A stretch of DNA of 64,000 bases from Pseudobutyrivibrio sp. (GTDB taxonomy: Bacteria > Bacillota > Clostridia > Lachnospirales > Lachnospiraceae), in NCBI RefSeq assembly GCF_015057185.1, contig NZ_SVEV01000004.1:51752-115751 (forward strand), in the 5' to 3' direction. How positions within the stretch are numbered: position 1 is the stretch's first letter; each line of letters starts with the position of its first letter. A model generated the notes under the pieces. It was not told where the DNA came from, did not search any database, and worked only from the letters and a program-made list of their open reading frames with translations. A program made the position numbers and the translations under genes. This document shows, piece after piece, positions 32,901-39,945 of this stretch.

Positions 32901-33281
32901 CAACCACTCACAGTATTGGATATCACCGCCTTGGAGGATATTCTTTGGAAAGAGGTGGGAACCAAGGAAGATTATGAGCATGAGTATGGACAAAAACCAC
33001 TAGGTGAATTTGTTCGTAGTATTGTGGGGCTCGATATGAATGCTGCTAAGGAAGCATTCTCAGAGTTTTTAGATGAGACGAATTACGATAGTAGACAGAT
33101 TTATTTCGTAAATCAGATTGTGGAATATATAGTACATAATGGAATGCTTACGGATTTATCTGTTCTTCAGGAGTCGCCATTTACAGACCAGGGAAGTGTT
33201 GTGGATATCTTTACAGATTTGTCAGTTTGGGCGTCTATAAGAAAAATAATTGATAAGATTAACGCAAATGCGGTAGCGTAG
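29919..33281 (+). CDS. hsdR: Type I restriction endonuclease subunit HsdR
   Basis: 1120 residues. The N-terminal DUF4145-like helical domain is at ~20-150, followed by a coiled linker (KESKENREQAEATKAEL-like, ~150-200). The PD-(D/E)xK nuclease has FADYVLYDD and VVEAKR (Glu265). The superfamily 2 translocase has MATGSGKT (from ~377) and DEAH at ~478-481, then LDTGIDVPE and IGRGTRLCPG; the EcoEI-type C-terminal domain comes last. It translocates DNA using ATP and cuts unmodified foreign DNA at a distance. All motifs look intact. A terminator shared with the convergent GH3 gene closes the island. Confidence 0.94.
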   Translation: MYTNFDYLRLEPKFYTFADVAISAERIILMDPEASIINSRRAMEFALKWMYSVDKELEMPYQDNLQSLMNAEEYRQIIGQDLWKRMDFIRRCGNNVAHTGKKLGRDEAMLCLENLFIYLDYISYCYSDLYEERTFNPKLIEDRIKKSKENREQAEATKAELQKEIENSAQKDLDLQKLREENESLKEALSSRRAEKQHTYVPKPLDLSEYKTRKIYIDSMLIDAGWVEGKNWLNEVELEGMPNQSEVGFADYVLYDDSHKPLAVVEAKRTCVDVAKGRQQAKLYADIIEKESGRRPVVFLTNGFDTRIVDNQYPERKVAQIYSKRDLEKLYNLQSMKTSLNHVSIDKNIAGRYYQEAAIKAVCDAFDKKNRRKALLVMATGSGKTRTVIALCKVLLDAGWVKNILFLADRNSLVTQAKRSFVNLLPDLSCTNLCEEKDNYNSHCVFSTYQTMIGLIDSAKDEEGKLFTCGHFDLVICDEAHRSIYNKYKDIFTYFDAPLVGLTATPKDEIDKNTYSIFELENGVPTYGYDLAQAVTDRYLVDYVSVETKFKFIEQGICYDELSEEDKDIYENTFEDENGNLPERINSSAINTWLFNEDTIRQVLHIVMRDSLKIEYGEKIGKTIIFAKNHDHAEKILEVFNKEYPNLAKGTNGQAFAKVIDNYMTYAQSAIDEFSDAKKLPQIAISVDMLDTGIDVPEVLNLVFFKKVMSKAKFWQMIGRGTRLCPGLIDGEDKSKFYIFDFCGNFEFFRMGEGRPTANMIALQGAVFNLEFQIAYKLQDINYQVERLIAYRDKLVEMMTGKVRELNRDNFAVRQHLKYVDLYSSESNYQTLSYEDTLLVREELAPLILPDSDEASAVRFDALMYGLELAQLAGRKYGRLRSDLIKKVSGIASVANIPEIQAQKELITKILNTDYVDRAGIEDFEYIRENLRNLMKYMPHNKLRYDTDFTDDILDVNWNESELDNDELKNYKAKAEHYIRQHQDNIVIAKLKTNQPLTVLDITALEDILWKEVGTKEDYEHEYGQKPLGEFVRSIVGLDMNAAKEAFSEFLDETNYDSRQIYFVNQIVEYIVHNGMLTDLSVLQESPFTDQGSVVDIFTDLSVWASIRKIIDKINANAVA

Positions 33282-33303
33282 TATATTGTTGTAGAGATTA
33301 TTT

Positions 33304-33334
33304 AAGGCTAGCCTCAATTGGGGCTAGCCTTTTG
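33304..33334. terminator. Bidirectional terminator between hsdR and GH3 gene
   Basis: AAGGCTAGCC (33304-33313) pairs with GGCTAGCCTT (33322-33331), with T-rich DNA after it on the plus strand and A-rich DNA before it. It serves the two convergent genes and marks the right border of the defence island. Confidence 0.8.
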
Positions 33335-33336
33335 AA

Positions 33337-35751
33337 TTATGACAATTCGTTTGCCATTCTATAAACTCTTGTTGCGTTCTGCTGTATCTGCTTGCGTGAG
33401 ATGGAGCCGTCCTTGATGCCTGAAAGGATGCCTTCGTAATCAGATTCGCAGCCCGGCATGAATAGATCGCCACCAGCTTTTACAACCTCTGGTGCAATAG
33501 CTCCACGGTATTTGTTGTCAGCGCCTGAAAACATGTCGATTACCCAGTCAGTCATTACAATTCCTTTAAATCCGTACTCGCATCTAAGTACGTCTTCGAT
33601 TAAACCTCTATGCTCTGAAGTATGAATTCCATTTAAAAGATTGTATGAAGTCATAACAGCCTTTGGCTGAGATTTTCTAACACAGATTCCAAATCCCTTT
33701 AAGTAGATTTCACGCATAGCACGCTCTGAAACATGGCTGTTGCTATTGTAACGATTAGTCTCAGCATTGTTTGCAGCGTAGTGCTTGATTGTTGTGCCAC
33801 AGCCCTTATGCTGCTGAACACCCTCTGTAATTGCTGCAGCAAACATACCGGCAACGAATGGGTCCTCTGAGTAGTACTCGAAATTACGACCACAAAGAAT
33901 GCTTCTGTGGATGTTGAGAGCAGGAGCAAGCCAAAGCTGAACATGGAAGCGCTCCATTTCATCACCAACAATATCTCCATATGATTTTGCTAATTCGTAG
34001 TTAAAGCTCTGAGCAATAGCTGTACCAATTGGAATAGCTGTTGCATATTGGTACTGGATTTCAACGTCTGTTGGAGCTGCCTTTATAGCTGCGGCAAGAC
34101 TAGCTTTTTCCTCGTCGCTCATGTAATCAATCATACTTTGTGGCAATCCACCACCAACACCATGGGCTACTCCTTCCTCATCACGATAGAATTTCTGAGA
34201 TAGTCTAAGTCCAGCAGGACCGTCAGCCATTACAATGCTCTTGATACCCTTTGAAGTTAGTTTTGTTGTAGTTTCACCAGCGGCACCTGCAACAGCAAAG
34301 CCAGCATTTCCGATGATAGATAATCCCTCTGCTGAAGGAGCAAATGCACCAGTGTTAATAAGAGCTAAATCTTCGTCTGTGAGGTTTGTAACTACATCAT
34401 CAACAGGATAATCAACATCATATGCGACTGTAGTAGTGTTAAAATCGCTGGCTGATAGTGTAATAGTATTATCTGTTTTATATTCTGGTCTGGCTGTGGT
34501 TGGTACATAATCCTTAAAGCCAGAATCTCCTAGACAGTTGCGAGTCTTAATAGTGCAAACATTTTCAGAAAGAGTTACTGTTGCAACTGGAGTAACATTA
34601 TCACTGCTGTTGCCTACGAGAACATAGTAATCACCCTTATCGAGAATGTATGCAGCCTCAGCTTCATCATATGAAGCCAAATCAGAAAGCTTGAAGCTAG
34701 CTGAAACAACCTGGCTTTCACCTGGTGCAAGTAGGTCTGTTTTTACAAAAGCTGCAAGATCCTTAAATGGTTTGTCGAGTTTTCCATTAGGGCATGAAAC
34801 ATAGATTTGTACAACCTCTTTGCCAGTCATATTACCTGCGTTTGAAACTTTCGTATTTACGGTAATTTCCTGACCATTGTTTGTGACACTCTCGTTTTCT
34901 AATGAGAATGTTGTATAGCTAAGTCCATAGCCAAATGGGAACATAGGCTTTTTCTCAGAAACTGTATCGAAATATCTGTAGCCGACATAGATACCTTCCT
35001 TGTAATTTACATCGTCCTTGTCGCCAAAATCGCCGATTTTGCTGTAATCATCAGATGTTGCCCATGTAGTGGTAAGCTTACCAGATGGATTAGTTTTTCC
35101 GAGAATGATATTTGCAAGAGTAGTACCAGTAACAACACCAAGCTGAGAGAGGAGAAGAATGTTTTCAACCTCAGCTACAGGAGATAAATCAACAGGTCCG
35201 CCTACGTTTAAAACAAGAATGAATTTATCAAATTTCTTGTTTAAAGCAAGAATATCTCTTATCTCTGAGTCTGTAAGTAAAACATCACCCTTTTCAAAGT
35301 TTCTATCGTTTCCTTCACCAGAATTTCTAGCGAGCACATAGATGGCTACATCACCATCTCCGTCAAGGCTGAGCTGGTGCTCAGGTTCAGGCTGTACTTT
35401 TCCCATTCCATACATTGCAGGCATCATGCCAGCAGCTGCGGCTTCAGCCTTTACTCGTTCTACAAATGCTACATGTTCTTCAGTAAGGACATTATCAAAA
35501 GCATCTAACCAGCCTTTTGTGGTCAATTCAAAACCAGCATCCTCAAGACCCTGCTCAATACTAACCCAAAATCTACTGTTCACCTCTCCAGAGCCTGTTC
35601 CACCTTTTATAGTGTTTCTAACGCCGTTTCCAAAAGCAGCAATCTTACAAGGCTTATCAATTGGAAATACATCGTTTTTCTTCAAGAATAATGTACATTC
35701 TGAGGCTGTTTTCTCAACAAAATCCAAGTGTTCTTTTTCGTATTTTTCCAT
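33337..35751 (-). CDS. GH3 beta-glucosidase with swapped domain order
   Basis: 804 residues. The usual C-terminal GH3 domain comes first (residues ~1-250, with KGGTGSGEVNS and FPFGYGLSYTTF), then a fibronectin-III-like domain, and the catalytic (beta/alpha)8 barrel comes last (ADGPAGLR, GRNFEYYSEDP, TTIKHYAANN, nucleophile Asp in VMTDWV). This reversed order is known in the Butyrivibrio fibrisolvens BglA type and a few others. No signal peptide, so it hydrolyses imported beta-glucosides. It is divergent from an AraC-type gene that probably controls it. Confidence 0.88.
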   Translation of the reverse strand: MEKYEKEHLDFVEKTASECTLFLKKNDVFPIDKPCKIAAFGNGVRNTIKGGTGSGEVNSRFWVSIEQGLEDAGFELTTKGWLDAFDNVLTEEHVAFVERVKAEAAAAGMMPAMYGMGKVQPEPEHQLSLDGDGDVAIYVLARNSGEGNDRNFEKGDVLLTDSEIRDILALNKKFDKFILVLNVGGPVDLSPVAEVENILLLSQLGVVTGTTLANIILGKTNPSGKLTTTWATSDDYSKIGDFGDKDDVNYKEGIYVGYRYFDTVSEKKPMFPFGYGLSYTTFSLENESVTNNGQEITVNTKVSNAGNMTGKEVVQIYVSCPNGKLDKPFKDLAAFVKTDLLAPGESQVVSASFKLSDLASYDEAEAAYILDKGDYYVLVGNSSDNVTPVATVTLSENVCTIKTRNCLGDSGFKDYVPTTARPEYKTDNTITLSASDFNTTTVAYDVDYPVDDVVTNLTDEDLALINTGAFAPSAEGLSIIGNAGFAVAGAAGETTTKLTSKGIKSIVMADGPAGLRLSQKFYRDEEGVAHGVGGGLPQSMIDYMSDEEKASLAAAIKAAPTDVEIQYQYATAIPIGTAIAQSFNYELAKSYGDIVGDEMERFHVQLWLAPALNIHRSILCGRNFEYYSEDPFVAGMFAAAITEGVQQHKGCGTTIKHYAANNAETNRYNSNSHVSERAMREIYLKGFGICVRKSQPKAVMTSYNLLNGIHTSEHRGLIEDVLRCEYGFKGIVMTDWVIDMFSGADNKYRGAIAPEVVKAGGDLFMPGCESDYEGILSGIKDGSISRKQIQQNATRVYRMANELS

Positions 35752-35825
35752 TATTGCTTCTCCTATTAAATCGATAGTTTAAGTTGAAAATAGAATAACA
35801 TTTTTTTAAAATACACATATATGAT

Positions 35826-35854
35826 ATCGAATATTAATAAATGAAATCGAATAT
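35826..35854. promoter_or_regulatory. ATCGAATAT direct repeat between GH3 and AraC genes
   Basis: ATCGAATAT occurs at 35826-35834 and 35846-35854, 20 bp apart and in the same orientation, with further matching bases around each copy. This is a likely tandem site for the adjacent AraC regulator, controlling the divergent pair. Confidence 0.5.
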
Positions 35855-35871
35855 AAATGAGGAAACCATAT

Positions 35872-36732
35872 ATGGAAAAAAAGGAGTACACGGCAAAGGA
35901 ATTATTTGAATTAATAAGTAGAGAAAGTACAAACATTTCAAGCCAGCCCTTTGTGCCTGACGATTCCATTGCTGACATTAGAAATAAAATATTAATAGGT
36001 TTTAACTCACAGGTATTTTTGGAAATGGAGAGAGATGATGACTCTGTTTCATACAAACGTGCTGGAGAAAAAGCGATTAATTATTATATTTCAACAGGAA
36101 ATGTAGGAAAAATAAAAGGCATAATCGAATCCTTATTTCCTGGGGAAAATCATTATAATCCAGCATCATTTGTAGATGTGGGACAGCTTTCGGACAATCC
36201 TCTTCAGCAGGCTATAAGCATGTTTGTTTGTGGTATCACAGTTTATACCAGAGCAGCCCTGGATGGTGGATTGCCAGATCATATTGCATATGCCCTAAGT
36301 GACAATTATATATGGCATGGTATTCGTTTAACCAACATCATGCAGCTGAATCATTTGCAAAACTGTGCGCTCTATGATTTTACAAATCAGGTATATCAAT
36401 ATAAATACAGAAATTGCGGACAGACCGTCAAGAGATGCTGCGACTACATACTTAGACATTTACATGAAAAGGTGACTCTTGAGGAATTAACGAAAATGTC
36501 TGGCTATAGCGGAGGATATATTTCCAAATTGTTTGAGGAAGAGCTGGGTGTTAGACCCTCAGTATTCATTCGTGAGCAAAAGCTCGAATATGCAGCAAAT
36601 GCCCTAGAGATGACGGATATCCCAATAGGCGCTTTAGCAGAAGTGCTGGCATTTCCTAGCACTAGCTCATTCATAGGTTATTTCAAAGCAAAATATGGTA
36701 AAACGCCATTGGAATATAGAAATAATCATTAA
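35872..36732 (+). CDS. AraC-family transcriptional regulator
   Basis: ATG 35872 is preferred because GAGGAAA lies 6 nt upstream; the earlier ATG 35857 has no ribosome site. 286 residues. The N-terminal ~180 residues are an all-helical sensor region without recognisable cupin motifs. The C-terminal AraC domain has two helix-turn-helix motifs (VTLEELTKMSGYSGGYISKL and IGALAEVLAFPSTSSFIGYF) and ends with KTPLEYR. Divergent placement suggests control of the GH3 gene. It overlaps the convergent lysR-type gene by 4 nt. Confidence 0.87.
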   Translation: MEKKEYTAKELFELISRESTNISSQPFVPDDSIADIRNKILIGFNSQVFLEMERDDDSVSYKRAGEKAINYYISTGNVGKIKGIIESLFPGENHYNPASFVDVGQLSDNPLQQAISMFVCGITVYTRAALDGGLPDHIAYALSDNYIWHGIRLTNIMQLNHLQNCALYDFTNQVYQYKYRNCGQTVKRCCDYILRHLHEKVTLEELTKMSGYSGGYISKLFEEELGVRPSVFIREQKLEYAANALEMTDIPIGALAEVLAFPSTSSFIGYFKAKYGKTPLEYRNNH

Positions 36733-37589
36733 ATATATTTTAAAAAGTCCTTCAATAATTCGTTGCTCCTTTGAGCTTCAGAAGTATAAGCAAACAGGAT
36801 TGATGTTTCAAGAGATTTTGCCTTTATAGGTAGTACTGTTAGCTCATTTGAAAATTCTAGAGATAATGATTTAGGAAAAACTGCTACAGCCTTGCCATTT
36901 TTTGCCCAAAGCAAAGATGTCCTTGTGTCATCACATATGCTAAAAATATTTAGCTCTAGGCCTTGCTCCGTAAAAGTATCATTTAAAAGCTTTTGGTATC
37001 TTCGATATGTGGAGATAGGGTATTTCGATAATTGCTCCAATGACATAGAGACAGCCTTCGAACTAGATATTGAGCTATCTTGTGTCTTTGGAATGGCACA
37101 TACCATTGGCTCCTTTTTTATTTCGATTGTTTTAAAATCACCAGAGGCAAAGGGGGTACGAAGAAATGCTGCATCGATTACTTTTGTATCAAGTAGATGC
37201 TGCAGTTCAAATGTGGAGCCATCATAGATTTGGAAACGAACATCAGGATTGGCATCGGAAAATCTCGCAAGCATGTTTAATACAACAGGAATAGTAGATG
37301 GTGTGAGTCCCAGGGAAAAGGTCTTTTGCAAACCTGCCTTTGATACTTCTACCGCGGTGTTTTCAGCTAGCTCAAGGATTCTACATATTCGTTGGTAAAA
37401 GATTGTACCTGCATCTGTTAGAGTTACATGCTTTGTTCCTCTAGTGAAAAGTGAGGTGCCAAGCTCTTCTTCTAGCTTTTTCATGGACATGGAAAGTGGA
37501 GGCTGGCTCATATGAAGTAGCTTAGCAGCCTGATTAATACTACCGGTATCAACAATAGTTTTAAAGTATTCCATTTGCTTTAGATCCAT
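36729..37589 (-). CDS. LysR-family transcriptional regulator
   Basis: 286 residues. The N-terminal winged helix is TGSINQAAKLLHMSQPPLSM with KLEEELGTSLFTRG after it; the rest is the LysR substrate-binding domain (FSLGLTPSTIPVVLNM). It is divergent from the SGNH-esterase/MATE pair, the normal arrangement for a LysR regulator and its target. The intergenic region has a near-perfect AT-rich dyad. The effector is unknown. Confidence 0.9.
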   Translation of the reverse strand: MDLKQMEYFKTIVDTGSINQAAKLLHMSQPPLSMSMKKLEEELGTSLFTRGTKHVTLTDAGTIFYQRICRILELAENTAVEVSKAGLQKTFSLGLTPSTIPVVLNMLARFSDANPDVRFQIYDGSTFELQHLLDTKVIDAAFLRTPFASGDFKTIEIKKEPMVCAIPKTQDSSISSSKAVSMSLEQLSKYPISTYRRYQKLLNDTFTEQGLELNIFSICDDTRTSLLWAKNGKAVAVFPKSLSLEFSNELTVLPIKAKSLETSILFAYTSEAQRSNELLKDFLKYI

Positions 37590-37615
37590 AGTGGTGCCTC
37601 CTATAACTAGATATA

Positions 37616-37640
37616 TAAATTATATATAGTTTATCTATAT
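37616..37640. promoter_or_regulatory. AT-rich dyad in LysR/esterase intergenic region
   Basis: ACTAGATATATA (37616-37627) and its near-complement TTATATATAGT (37630-37640) form a 25-nt dyad 26 nt upstream of the LysR start codon and about 70 nt before the divergent esterase gene. LysR proteins bind such dyads. Confidence 0.45.
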
Positions 37641-37710
37641 TTTTGATATTTTACATATAACTAACAAGAGTATAAACTATATGCAGTATTGAAATCAACG
37701 GAGGAGAAGA

Positions 37711-38382
37711 ATGAGCGCAGCAAATGCAGATTTTTTAAAGGGATTTTTTCAAAAACAGAAGGATGAGAAACTAGAAAGATATAGTCATTTGAATCATAAC
37801 GTAAAGAAGGGGCAAATACTTTTTGTGGGCTCATCTTTAATGGAGCAATTTCCAATTAATGAAATAGCCATGACACACGGATTGATCAACATCATTTACA
37901 ATAGAGGCATTGGTGGATATACAATTCCAGAAATGATTGATTCCATGGATACGCAAATATTTGATCTAGAGCCTTCGAAGATTTTTATTAATATAGGCAC
38001 AAACGATATTAGTATTCCAGACGAAACCAAAGACAAATTGGTGGATGACTATAAAACAGTTCTGACTGAGATAAAGCATCGCCTGCCAGAGACCAAGGTA
38101 TATTTGATGGCATATTATCCAGTTAATATGAAGGTGGCTGAAAAACAACCATGGCCAGATGCTAAAAGGGCTGTACAGCTCAGAAAAGAACGCTTAGAGG
38201 AAGCCAACAAAGCCATAGCAGATTTAGCCATGGAATTTGGTTATAAATATATTGATGTTAATAATGGTTTAACAGACGAAAATGGGGAAACAAAAGAAGA
38301 GTATTCCATTGACGGAATACATATGTGGTCTGATGCTTATGAGGTGGTTTTTGCAAATATGAAGGATTATATCCTGGAATAA
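37711..38382 (+). CDS. SGNH/GDSL-family esterase
   Basis: 223 residues. Block I is FVGSSLMEQF (GSS in place of GDS, likely nucleophile Ser42), then RGIGGYT, block III INIGTNDIS, and block V DGIHMWSDAY with the Asp-His pair. Such small cytoplasmic SGNH hydrolases deacetylate sugars, as in RhaE/TesA-like and pectin or xylan acetylesterases. GGAGGAG precedes the ATG. The MATE exporter gene starts 16 nt after the stop, so the two form an operon, probably under the divergent LysR regulator. Confidence 0.82.
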   Translation: MSAANADFLKGFFQKQKDEKLERYSHLNHNVKKGQILFVGSSLMEQFPINEIAMTHGLINIIYNRGIGGYTIPEMIDSMDTQIFDLEPSKIFINIGTNDISIPDETKDKLVDDYKTVLTEIKHRLPETKVYLMAYYPVNMKVAEKQPWPDAKRAVQLRKERLEEANKAIADLAMEFGYKYIDVNNGLTDENGETKEEYSIDGIHMWSDAYEVVFANMKDYILE

Positions 38383-38398
38383 TTGGAGCTTATAAGCG

Positions 38399-39778
38399 AT
38401 GAGAAAAGTAGATTTTGAACATGGACGAACACTTACAAATATTATGGCTACGGCAATTCCAATGCTAGTAGCTCAGATATTGAATCTTCTCTACAATATT
38501 GTAGATAGAATTTATATTGCACGAATTCCAAAAATTGGAACAGTTGCATTGGGTGCAGTAGGACTTTGCTTTCCAATAGTAATTCTCGTCACCGCATTTA
38601 CGAATATGTATGGTGGCGGTGGTGCACCTCTTTTTTCCATAGCAAGAGGACGCAAGGATGAAAAGGAAGCTGCCCGTATTCAAAACACATCATTTTTATT
38701 GATACTAGTAACAGCCGTAGCTTTAATCTTAATTGGTGAATTATTTGGTAGGGGCATTCTTACAGTATTTGGAACCTCAGACAATTCTATGGTATACGCA
38801 CTACCTTACCTAAGAATCTACCTGTTAGGTACAGCATTTTCCATGATTGCAACAGGAATGAATCCTTTTATCACAGCCCAAGGCTTTTCCGTTGTTGGAA
38901 TGACAACTGTTATTGTTGGTGCAGCAGCTAATATCATTTTAGATCCTATATTTATTTTCTTATTTGGACTTGGAGTTCAGGGCGCGGCTATCGCAACTGT
39001 TATTTCTCAGGGATTATCAGCTTTATATGTAACACGATTCCTATTTGGTCCAAAATGTGACTGTAAGCTTGAAATAATGAGTATTGACGAGATTCAAAAA
39101 TGCGGTCCTGCTGCCAAGAGAATCATCACACTTGGTACAGCTTCATTTATGACTCAGTTTACAAATGCAGTAGTTCAGATTTCCTGCAACAATGTACTTG
39201 CCAATGTAGGTGGTGACATTTACGTTTCTGTAATGACCATCGTAAACTCTGCAAGACAGATGATGGAGACACCAATCATTGCCATAACAGAGGGTTCTTC
39301 TCCAGTAATCAGCTACAACTACGGAGCAAGAAAGTACGCCAAAATTAAAAAATCTATTGTCATCATGTTTGCCCTCACCATGGGTTACACCCTATGCATG
39401 TGGGCAGTAATCAGACTTGCTCCAGCTATGATTATCGGAATCTTTTCAAGTGACAAAACAATACTTGGGGATGCAGTACCTGCATTTAACCTATACTTCT
39501 CAACCTTTGTATTCATGGTATTCCAATACTGTGGACAAATCGTATTCAAAGCATTAGGACGAAAGGGACACGCTATATTCTTCTCCCTATTCCGAAAGGT
39601 TGTAATTGTAGCCCCACTCACCTACATACTTCCATACGCTTTTCACATGGGCACCAACGGAGTGTTTGCCGCCGAACCAATAAGTAACGTAGTGGGTGGT
39701 ATGGCATGTTTCATCACAATGCTACTTACAGTAAGGGTTATGTTCCAACGTGAACAGAGTCTCGCCCAACTACAATAA
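38399..39778 (+). CDS. MATE-family efflux transporter
   Basis: 459 residues with about 12 membrane helices. Typical MATE motifs include a first helix beginning TNIMATAIPMLVAQILNLLY, the repeated start of the second half (TLGTASFMTQFTNAVVQISC) and EGSSPVISYNYGA. These proteins export cations, drugs or small metabolites using Na+ or H+ gradients. Pairing with an esterase suggests export of an esterase product or detoxification of a plant compound released from glycans; that is inference. Confidence 0.88.
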   Translation: MRKVDFEHGRTLTNIMATAIPMLVAQILNLLYNIVDRIYIARIPKIGTVALGAVGLCFPIVILVTAFTNMYGGGGAPLFSIARGRKDEKEAARIQNTSFLLILVTAVALILIGELFGRGILTVFGTSDNSMVYALPYLRIYLLGTAFSMIATGMNPFITAQGFSVVGMTTVIVGAAANIILDPIFIFLFGLGVQGAAIATVISQGLSALYVTRFLFGPKCDCKLEIMSIDEIQKCGPAAKRIITLGTASFMTQFTNAVVQISCNNVLANVGGDIYVSVMTIVNSARQMMETPIIAITEGSSPVISYNYGARKYAKIKKSIVIMFALTMGYTLCMWAVIRLAPAMIIGIFSSDKTILGDAVPAFNLYFSTFVFMVFQYCGQIVFKALGRKGHAIFFSLFRKVVIVAPLTYILPYAFHMGTNGVFAAEPISNVVGGMACFITMLLTVRVMFQREQSLAQLQ

Positions 39779-39809
39779 GGGGCTGTGAATAGTAAGAATT
39801 AGGGGTTTG

Positions 39810-39836
39810 GGTTGGGCGAGATGCCCAGCCTTATTT
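39810..39836 (+). terminator. Terminator after MATE gene, with competing upstream pairing
   Basis: GGTTGGGC (39810-39817) pairs with GCCCAGCC (39823-39830), then TTATTTT. The 5' arm is also part of GTTGGGCGAGA (39811-39821), an exact complement of TCTCGCCCAAC (39760-39770) at the end of the MATE coding region, so two mutually exclusive structures can form. Confidence 0.6.
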
Positions 39837-39838
39837 TA

Positions 39839-39864
39839 TGTCGTATTTTGACAAAAAGATGTCG
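39839..39864. promoter_or_regulatory. TGTCG direct repeat, 21-bp spacing, before GH78
   Basis: TGTCG at 39839-39843 and 39860-39864 repeats with the same 21-bp spacing as the GTCGGA repeat at 7353-7379 before the GH2 gene. It is a candidate AraC-type site. Confidence 0.4.
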
Positions 39865-39945
39865 GGTTTGCCTACGTGAATAAGAGGGGAAATCGTGTTA
39901 TAGTTCAAAGTAAGGATATTTTTGATAGTTGGAGGAGACTTTGAA

